From Phoebastria nigripes (lineage: Eukaryota; Chordata; Aves; Procellariiformes; Diomedeidae), in NCBI GenBank assembly GCA_035582835.1, contig JAYKAV010000478.1, forward strand, positions 1-64,000: a stretch of DNA of 64,000 bases, written 5' to 3'. Both the position numbers and the translations under genes were made by a program. Position 1 is the stretch's first letter. Each line of letters begins with the position of its first letter. Shown here piece by piece: positions 56,111 through 64,000 of this stretch. The notes beneath the pieces are model-generated. The model saw only the letters and a program-made list of their open reading frames with translations, searched no databases and was not told the DNA's origin.

Positions 56111-59100
56111 CGGGCTGAGTTTCTCCTTGGACTTCCATTGGGTTTGCTTGTTCTGTCGTTACCACCTTGCAGCCGAAAACCTCGCGGCTCAGTCTGGTCT
56201 CAGGGCTCTGCAGGCGTGTGTTTGTGCAAGCAGTTGTGTGGAAGTCAAGTAAGGAGACAGAATTGAGGAGATACCGTGTCCACCAGCGACCCGCAGGCAT
56301 GAGGACACAGCGGGTGATCGCTGAGGCAAATATAAGAAATACAAATTGCACGTTACGCTATAATAAAACGCTACCATATGCTTTGCCAAAAGCTTTTGAG
56401 AGGCACGTTACCCAGCGCCTGGTGGGGTGAGCGGGCTGCGGAGCGATGCCGATTCGTGGTGGTGCAGTACGGCAGCGGTCAGGCTTCTTGTCCTGATGGG
56501 GATGGAAAAGTCAGGTCCTCTTTGCAAGCCTAAGGGCAAGAGTTTAACCTGGAGAGACCCCCAGGCTGTTCGTACGGGAAATAACCCTGTCAGATCAGCA
56601 CTGCAGGAAACATGTGGGGCCCGCTGGAAAAAAATGCGGATCCTGCACATTTTTTTGCTTTTTCTACAGAATCCAACTTTAGAAGCTTGTGGGGTGTTGG
56701 GTTTTTTTTTTTTTTTTGTATAAGTTTGCATTTCTTGTGTCAGTGTGGGACCTTTAGGATATGATACATTTTTCTGAGAAAGATAGCCACCAGTCAGACC
56801 AGCGATAGCAAGAGAGTGCGAGTGTACGTGGTGGTCCTTTGGTCTCGGGGCGGGGGGGATTGCATTTCAAAGCCCCAGCTGGACACTGGAGATTGGGGCT
56901 TGGCTGGGCAGAAGCCAGCGTAAACAAGGCTTTCGTGGGGATTCTGTTTGCACGGCGTGGAGAATGCGCTGTTCCATCATAGAAGATGGGATGATTTTTC
57001 AGGATAGGTTTTTAGGTTCCTTGGCATTACGCAGTGTGGGTGGGACTGTTCCATTCCTCCGTGTCCTCCAGTTTTCTTCCATAGCGCATGGAAATACACT
57101 GGAATACCTGTCTCCAAGACAAACAACTTTCATCTGAGAACTTGAGAGTCATAAAGAAACGACATTTTTTTTTTTTCTTCCTGTTATGTGTGGGTTAGAT
57201 TGGCTGTCTTAATAGTTTAGTGGACTGTTGAAATGTCCCTTTTCCTTGCAGCTTCTTTTTTTTTTTTTTTTGCTAGCTGCTTGGTTTTGAACCTAGCTTT
57301 TCCTCTATGCTCTGGTTTTTGTTTTTTTTTTTCCTTCTGATCACAGAAGCTGGAGGTGCTTGGACTGGCTGGGGACCTTCTGGTGTGTTTCCTCTCTAAT
57401 GCAGGAGAACCTGGAGAGATATGTTCTCTGCAACTTACCCTGTCTAATCTCGAAAGTCCACAGCAGAGGGGACTTCCACTATGCCACCTGAGAAATGGTT
57501 TAACTGTTGGACAGACCTCTCTGTTTGGCATGCTTCCCCTGCTCCATGGCAAATCTATTGCAGAGAACCTCCCCTGATCTCTGTGGCAGGGATGAATTGG
57601 TCTCATTGTGTCCCTACCTTCCTATAATGGGTTTCATTCCTTCCGTTGGGTCATTCTCTTGCTTGATCCATAGTGTTTGGAGCCTTTGGAGACCTCCTCA
57701 TCCCGTTAGCGATGTCACTGTTTAGGTAAGTGATCCGCGTTAGCTAATCTTGACCTTTCTAAACCACTTTATTTCTTCTGTGCAGTTCTGCCTTTCCTCT
57801 GATTAACCAAATGTGCCAACAGAGCAGCCTAACTGGATGGAGCAGGCACTGCACGCTCTGGACACCACGTAGTTTGCACTTGCGCGTTCTCTCNCACCTC
57901 AAACTGTAGATGCCTGCCCAGTCTGGGAGTTCCTGTTGGTTGTGGCTCACTCAGTCAGGCGTATCCCTCCGTGTTTGTGCATATTGCTTTTTATCAAGCA
58001 GTCCCAGCATGCTGAATAGCTCAAGATGAATTATCTTTGCTTGGAGGCACTGTCTGTCGTTTTTCCTCTGGCCAAAACTAACTTTATTTTCTTGCCCTTT
58101 CCCCAAGGCACCCTTTTATGTTATTTTCCACACTTCCAAATTTAGAAGTATCACCAGGATGAGCCTCCTTTTCTAGATCTTCCCAGGGAATGTTCAGTAA
58201 AACCAAGGTGAAGTCAATGGGATGCTAGCTAGTTTCTATCCTTTCCTACCTTCTTAGTCAAAATGCTGTCCAGTTGGCATGGCATGGCAGCAGGGATGAT
58301 CCTGTGCTCTTTGTCTTCCAAGGGTTCAGAGAGTTTTCCATGTGTGCTTTTCCACATACTTTGCTGTGGTACCTGAGTTGAATTAGCTGGTAGCTGCTGC
58401 ATCTTTCCCTCTTTGGAAGATGACTGTGGACAACTGTTGCTCATGGACAGCTTTGGGGGAGGACAGAAAGGGAGCGATTTGAGTAGAAAAGGTGGTAGCA
58501 CCACGCTGTTGCCAGGTAGCATAGCCTAGGAGAAAAAGGCCTGTCGGTAGTTGGGCCTCATGGTTTGACTGCCTTTTGTGTTTGGGTGAGATGAGGCAGA
58601 ACAAGGCTCTCTTGAGCTGCACATGGCTGAGGAGATAAGCCCAGTCCATGCTCTGTCGTGCAGTATGGGGCTGGAGTCAGAGCGAGGGGGAAGAGTGTGG
58701 CCTGGCTGGAGTACAGGAGGTAGGGCAAATTCAGGAGAGGAAAATACAGAGGTTGGGAAAAGGGAAGAAGAGAAAGTGAACCCAACCAAAAGAAGGTGAT
58801 AGCTTCTCTGCAGGAGAAGGTAGTGGGCAAGAAGCAGTAGCCAGAAGGAGTGTGCGGGAGGAGGGATTGGTGCTGTGCATGGAAGAGGATAGCACCACAG
58901 CTCAGCTAAGGCTTGTGACGCAGAGATAATTGGCAGCAGGTTAATCTGTAGTGCAGTGTGTGTGTCCCGCTGGGTGGCTGGACACGATAGAAAGTTTCCA
59001 TGTGTGCAAGGCTTGATCGTGCTCCCGCTGACTTCAAATGGCAAGTGACCACGTGAGAACAGTTCAACGCATGAAGAAGGGTTGATGCATGTGCTCTAGG

Positions 59101-62100
59101 CAACACTAAGATTGCAGTGCCCTATCATGCAGGCGCTCAAGCCTATGTTTTCCTCTTGTAAGACCCCAGCAGCTGCAAAGCCTACTAAATTCATCAGCCT
59201 CTTCGAGGGTCTGTGTTAGTCTGTTGACAGTTGGCAAAGTCCTACGAGCACTGGGGAACAGTGTCCTGGGTGACTCTTCTGGTTTCCTCTTTCTAGTACA
59301 TATCTACTTCAGTGCCAGCCACTGAAACTGAAAAATAGGGTTTCATCTCAGCTAAATGGGAATACAGTGTTCTAGACAGCTCTGTGGAGGACTTTGGTGG
59401 GAAACCAGTAGGTTAAAAATAGATCCTTCCCCTCTGAAGCAGCGGTGGTGGGGAGAGGAAGGCTGGGTTTGCAGTGGAGGGGATTAGGGTCTGCATATTG
59501 CTAGGGAGTGGGTGAGCTGTACTTGGCTTTTCTTGCTACTCTCCTTCAGTTGGGGAAGCAGTGTCTCTGAACTTAGGTCTACTGAGTGTATACTGGACTC
59601 CTAAACAAGCCAGCTGCAGTCTGTTTCCCTCTGAAAACAGGCGAGAACAGGATTCCTGGAGCAGCTGTCTTTAGTTCTCCTGCTTTATCCCGAGTTAATA
59701 GCATCTGGGACATGCTGGTTGAGAAGGGTAAAACCAGGAGTTACTAACAGCATTGCTTTGCCTACTAAGTTTTGTGTGTCCAGAATTATCTGTGAGGGAG
59801 TACTCACTGTTGAGAAACTAGACCTTCTTAAAAGGAGTGCAGGCTGGGCATCTCAAACTAGACTTGGTGTGGTTCTTAAAGATCCCAGGATAAGAGATTT
59901 CCCCCAAAGTCTTTATTTTAGACCATCATCTCCTCTTCTGTTGCTGGTCTGGAAGCAATCCATGCCAAAAGGGTGAAGCACTTCAGTAGGGAGGCAGTGC
60001 CTGCATGCAGGGTAAAGGATCTGGTGCTGCTGGACACAAAGCAGGTCCTTTAAGCTAATCCTGGCCTCTTCATACACCACCACCCTCCCTGCCTCGCTTC
60101 AGTGCTTGTGAGAGGCTGGAGGTGGATGTGTTGCGAGTGTTGGAGAAAGGCTGTGAATTGCCCCCATATGAAGTTTCACTGTGCTGGTACCCCACAGCCA
60201 GGCCAATTTTGAGGAAGACAGACAGAAGCAAGCAGCTGTGGGACACTGGAAGACACTGATGCCATCCAACGGCAGCAAGGAGGAGCCAGAGACTGGATGC
60301 CAGGATGCTGGAGGTGTGGATGAGACCCGGTCCACCGAGCAGCTCAATGTGTCACGTCTACGCAGCTCTTCAGTGGAGATCCGTGAAAAGGGGTCTGAAT
60401 TCCTGAAGGAAGAGCTGCATAAAGCACAAAAGGTAAGGCCCAGAGTTTGTGAGAACACCTGAGGATGGTGGCACAGATTTGAGCAGTGGGGGTTTTCCTA
60501 GAGGTGGTGCTGAGNGGAGCAGGGTCTGAATGTGGCTGTGCCGCAGTCTGGAGCAGGCAGAAGAGGAGAGAGATTGAGCTGAGGTGGCCATAAAGTGCTT
60601 TGCAGTGGGACATCAGTTGCTAGGTTGACCTAAAGCCTCCGTGCCAACATCTAAATTAGTCCTGGAAACCTGCTGCAGAAAGCAGCTTGAGGCAGGTAGT
60701 GCTTACTATGGAGCCTCCTTGCTAAAGGCAAATGAGCAATTCCAGCCTGAAAAGCCTGGTACAGCTTGTGGATGCATGCCTTTGGTGACACGGAGCGTGG
60801 TACAGAGTTTAGTGACAGGAGTCTTGGGCTGGGGATCCATGCCATGGTGGGGAGGAAAGGTTGTGATTTGACAGGTGGGGGCCGGCAGGCATCAGCACTA
60901 CTGGGGACTGCTATGACCTCACGCGTCCCTCTCCATTTCTGCAACAGGAGCTGAAGCTGAAGGACAAAGAATGTGAGAGACTGTCAAAGGTCAGAGAACA
61001 ACTGGAGCAGGAACTAGAGGAGTTAACAGCTAGCCTATTTGAGGTACCACCCTCTTCCCATCATTTCTTAAGCTAAGCTTACATCCAACTCCTTTAAGAC
61101 AGGCTTTCCCTGAACTTCCAGCCATCTCCTCCCACAGTTTCCTCCTTTCCCCTGTTGTTCTTTCCCACTTGAAGAAGCAGAGCTGGGTAGTGCTGCAGGC
61201 AGAGCCTCAGAGCAGGGGCTAGTACCTGCTCCTGGGGAGCATTTGCATGCATTTCTTTCCCCTTCTAGCAGCTGTGGGGTGGCATAAAGAGCACAGTAGT
61301 TATGGGTCTGTACATCTGGTAGCAAAAACAGATGTGGGGATGCCTGTAGCTGGAGCTAAGCATAGCTCCCTGTCCCTCTCCTGTGCCTGCTCTGTAGTCT
61401 GGACAGCAGCTGCTGTGTAATAGAGATGATTCCCTGGCTCATGTCAGCCTTTGCTTGGGGTGGGAGCAAGCTGGATGTCCTCATATACTCTGCTCCAGTG
61501 AGTGTTCAGTAGGCCTGTTGGTTGTTTTTTCTGTAACGTGATTCTTGCCAAGCTCTATCCTGGCAAAATCCCATTTACCGGCAGCTCTAATGTCTGGATC
61601 CGAGTGGGCAGTGAGGAAAGCCAGAGCCCATCTGTACCTTTGAAACACAGGCCGGTGCCGAGTGCGAGGGCCACGAGAGCATCCCCCTCCTGGAGATTCG
61701 GCTGCTTGGGCTCAGGGTGAACTTAGAGATAAGGTAGCTGAGGGCTGTCCCCTTCCTTTGGTGGCCTTGGACAGACTGCTTCCAGACAGCGCTGCGGGGA
61801 GGCCTCAGCTGGAACTCACACTGCTCCCCTCTTCCTGTGGGAGATACTTTTAAGCTAGCCTCTACCATCTGGCCCCCACCTGAGCTACAGCTCCTGCTGT
61901 GTTGCAGCCATGCCCAGAGCAGTGAGGGCTGGCTGCTCCGCAAGGGAAGTGGGAGCAAAGTGCAATAACAAGTCAGGCAAGAGCAGTGACCTCGCCAGTG
62001 AGGAGCCAAGAGGTGGAGCAGCAAGTCTGAATGAGGATCTGTGCCACAGACAGCAATCAGGGTCAGAAAACAGTCCAGTGATCAACCAGCAAGTCTGCAG

Positions 62101-63524
62101 TGACAATGCAGGCCTGAGGTCAAGTCAGGAAGCCAAGCTAGTGAGTCTGAGTCAAGGTCAGAGTCGCAGAGGTATTGGACTGGGTGCAGACACAGCTGCT
62201 ACACAGCTGTGATGTAGCACAGGTGGGTGCTAATGTTAAAGCCTCAGCTTTAGAGCAATTCCCAAGGGCAAGGAGGGGCAGGCCCTTGCTTCTAGTGTTC
62301 TTCACAGCAGCCCGTATCAGTGAAAGAGATGACCTTGGACTCAGCCAGCTAAACTCTTTAATTTAGCCAACTACACTCCTAGCAGGGGGGTGTGTTCCAG
62401 GCTCTGGCACTGAGAGCCTTCTCTGGGAAATTCTGGGGGAAGGCTCTTCACAGCTGACAGAGTAAAACCCTTGGATGTGGCAGTGATGTCTGTCCCCCTG
62501 CTTGCTTGCCCNGAGCATGCGATATGGCAGAGCTTTGGCCTGCCCTGGTGGCTTTATGAGTTGGGGCTGCAACAGGCAGACTAAAATTCTCTCTGGTCCA
62601 GGAAGCGCACAAGATGGTGAGAGAAGCAAACACTAAACAGGCGGCGTCAGAGAAACAGCTGAGGGAGGCACGGGGGAAGGTGAGAACTGCACTCTCTGTG
62701 ACTTGATCTCTGTGCTAGGTTGGTGCCATCCCTGCCCAGCCTGGCCATGGTGCTGTTTGTTGGCTGGAGGAGAGTAAAGTGCCTGCAGCTCGGTCTCTCT
62801 GAGATGCTGCATTTGCTCTGTTCCCTCTCCAGCAGACACTGCGTGAGGGGGAAAAGGCATCCTTGCAGTCTGCTGCTGATCCAGCTCCCCTTTGAGAAAT
62901 GGATGCCAGGGGAACCACAGAGAAGTGATATGCTGTTTAATTGCCACAGCTGTGGGGATGGATAGAGCAGGGAGCTGGGGAGTTGGAATTTCCTGACAAG
63001 GCTGCATCACAGGGCTGCTCAACTGGTTCCTTCTTGAGGAGAGAGAATCTTCTTCTGGGTTATTGGGTCTAAAAAGAGCCTGGGGCAAAATGTGCTCAGA
63101 CTGAGAAGCAGAGGGATGGGTTCCCAGATAGCTGCTGTTTAGCCCTGTTTAAAATTCTGGGTGATGGTGGGCATTTGGGAGAATGGGGAGAAGGCTTCAT
63201 GACTGGGCTTGTAGCTGGTTCCCTGTGGCTTTAGTGTTTGGTGGGGTGCAGCAAACTTGAGCTCAGCAGGTGCTGAAGGTGCTGTTGACTCTTGCCTTGT
63301 CTCCTCAGATTGACATGCTGCAGGCAGAGGTAACAGCTCTGAAGACGCTGGTGATCACATCCACACCTTCCTCTCCGAACCGGGAGCTGCACCCTCAGCT
63401 CCAGAGCCCTTCTAAAGCTGTCTTCAGGAAGGGCCATGGGCGAAACAAAAGCACCAGCAGCGCGATGGTCTCAGCTGCCAGCCAGAATGTGACTCCAGAG
63501 CCAGTCACTCATGAGTGCAAAGAG
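55851..63524 (+). CDS. RAB3IL1: RAB3IL1 (GRAB), Rab guanine nucleotide exchange factor, 3' end beyond window
   Basis: Well-supported exons: 60198-60432, 60948-61043, 62602-62679 and 63309-63524. They encode the Sec2-type coiled coil: [56 protein letters not shown], then [20 protein letters not shown]. This region is nearly identical to human RAB3IL1 and its paralogue RAB3IP (Rabin8), and binds and activates Rab3A/Rab8-class GTPases. The [17 protein letters not shown] stretch is the exchange core. Later exons for the C-terminal half lie past 64000. The proposed first exon is a Met at 55851 (A at -3) in the CpG island. It has only 11 coding bases before a donor GTAGGT at 55862, and its phase fits the 60198 exon to give MRRGQANFEED. 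That first exon is inferred and may be wrong. Orthology versus RAB3IP rests on synteny with BEST1/FTH1 and on [14 protein letters not shown]. Confidence 0.9.
55862..60197. other. Presumed RAB3IL1 intron 1
   Basis: No further coding exon is recognised between the CpG island and 60198. T homopolymer runs occur near 56.70 and 57.25 kb. A single N lies near 57.89 kb. Confidence 0.5.
61044..62601. other. RAB3IL1 intron between the two Sec2 coiled-coil exons
   Basis: Donor GTACCA, acceptor GTCCAG. An interval at about 61.93-62.22 kb is open in one frame for 100 codons. It is rich in imperfect GTCAGG/CAGTGA-like units, which suggests a decayed minisatellite or old repeat rather than an exon. Confidence 0.6.
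62680..63308. other. RAB3IL1 intron
   Basis: Donor GTGAGA, acceptor CCTCAG. No other feature is recognised. Confidence 0.75.
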
Positions 63525-64000
63525 GTGGGTGAGGGCCATTCACTGCATTGGCCTTGGAGCTGCTGCTGTGCGGCTTCTGACTTGGGCTTCCTGGAGAGCT
63601 CTGTGGTTTCAGTGTTGGGAGAAGCTGTTTGTGCAGTAATGTGGCTTGTTCCCTAAATTTGTGCTGAGGCAGGCTCCGGAGGGTTTCCATTTGTGGAGAT
63701 TTCCTCTTCTGGGAAGCATGTTGAAGGTTGCGTCAGGACAACTGCTAGAGGAAGCAGTTGAGGATCCCTGGAGGGCATGGACAGATCCAGGAGTTACCAG
63801 TGCTGAGAGTGGGTATGTCAGGAGTTGCTGAGCAGAAGCCAGTTGTTTGCTGCATCTTGGCAGTTGAGTCCACTACCTGTTCTGGCATGGTTTGCTGTTG
63901 TTTCTTCTCTCTACCTAGTTTGGCTTGGACACCAGGAGACCTCCCTCAGCAGTGTCTCTGTCACTTGTTCTGTGTTCTTGGGCATGTCAGTGTTCTTCCT
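63525..64000. other. RAB3IL1 intron, runs off window
   Basis: Begins with donor GTGGGT. I see no sequence resembling the next RAB3IL1 exon before the window ends. Confidence 0.65.

Noticed and set aside
55268..56118. Open frames of 186-273 codons on both strands of the RAB3IL1 island
   Set aside because: All frames are open because of GC content, with low-complexity Ala/Gly/Arg sequence and no family match.

Overview
The window is nuclear DNA from a bird. Its interspersed repeats are CR1 retrotransposon ends, and its gene block FTH1 - BEST1 - RAB3IL1 keeps the relative order and orientations of human 11q12. The ferritin and bestrophin proteins look strongly chicken-like: Val at the bestrophin aperture, a long bestrophin tail, and a 182-residue ferritin H. 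Species cannot be named from this alone. Isolated N bases are scattered through the window and one 200-base gap lies at 29156-29355. No N falls inside any coding exon placed here.

Layout. Positions 1-16 kb are gene-poor: one intact olfactory receptor gene on the minus strand (5809-6774), one broken olfactory receptor fragment on the plus strand (13814-14020), four CR1 pieces, and a probable solo retroviral-type LTR (15482-16044). A CpG-rich promoter-like island sits at 16.3-17.4 kb. It carries two ZNF143-type motifs, a perfect NRF1 palindrome and a CRE-like site, yet I cannot attach a coding gene to it. Positions 17.6-28.4 kb hold nothing I can identify.

FTH1 (plus strand, four coding exons, 28924-33252) is complete. 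It has a TATA box, two antioxidant-response-like sites and a 5' UTR iron-responsive element. BEST1 (minus strand, nine coding exons, 44095 down to 34962) is complete, tail-to-tail with FTH1, and predicted at 766 residues. RAB3IL1 (plus strand) starts divergently from BEST1, probably at the CpG island around 55.4-56.1 kb. Its Sec2-type coiled-coil exons lie at 60198-63524 and the gene runs off the right edge.

FTH1 stores iron under IRP control, BEST1 is a calcium-activated chloride channel of the retinal pigment epithelium, and RAB3IL1 is a Rab exchange factor. They are neighbours by conserved synteny rather than members of one pathway. I found no convincing undescribed system. The items most worth checking are the orphan promoter island at 16-17 kb, two phase-compatible candidate first exons for RAB3IL1, and the bird-type BEST1 tail.
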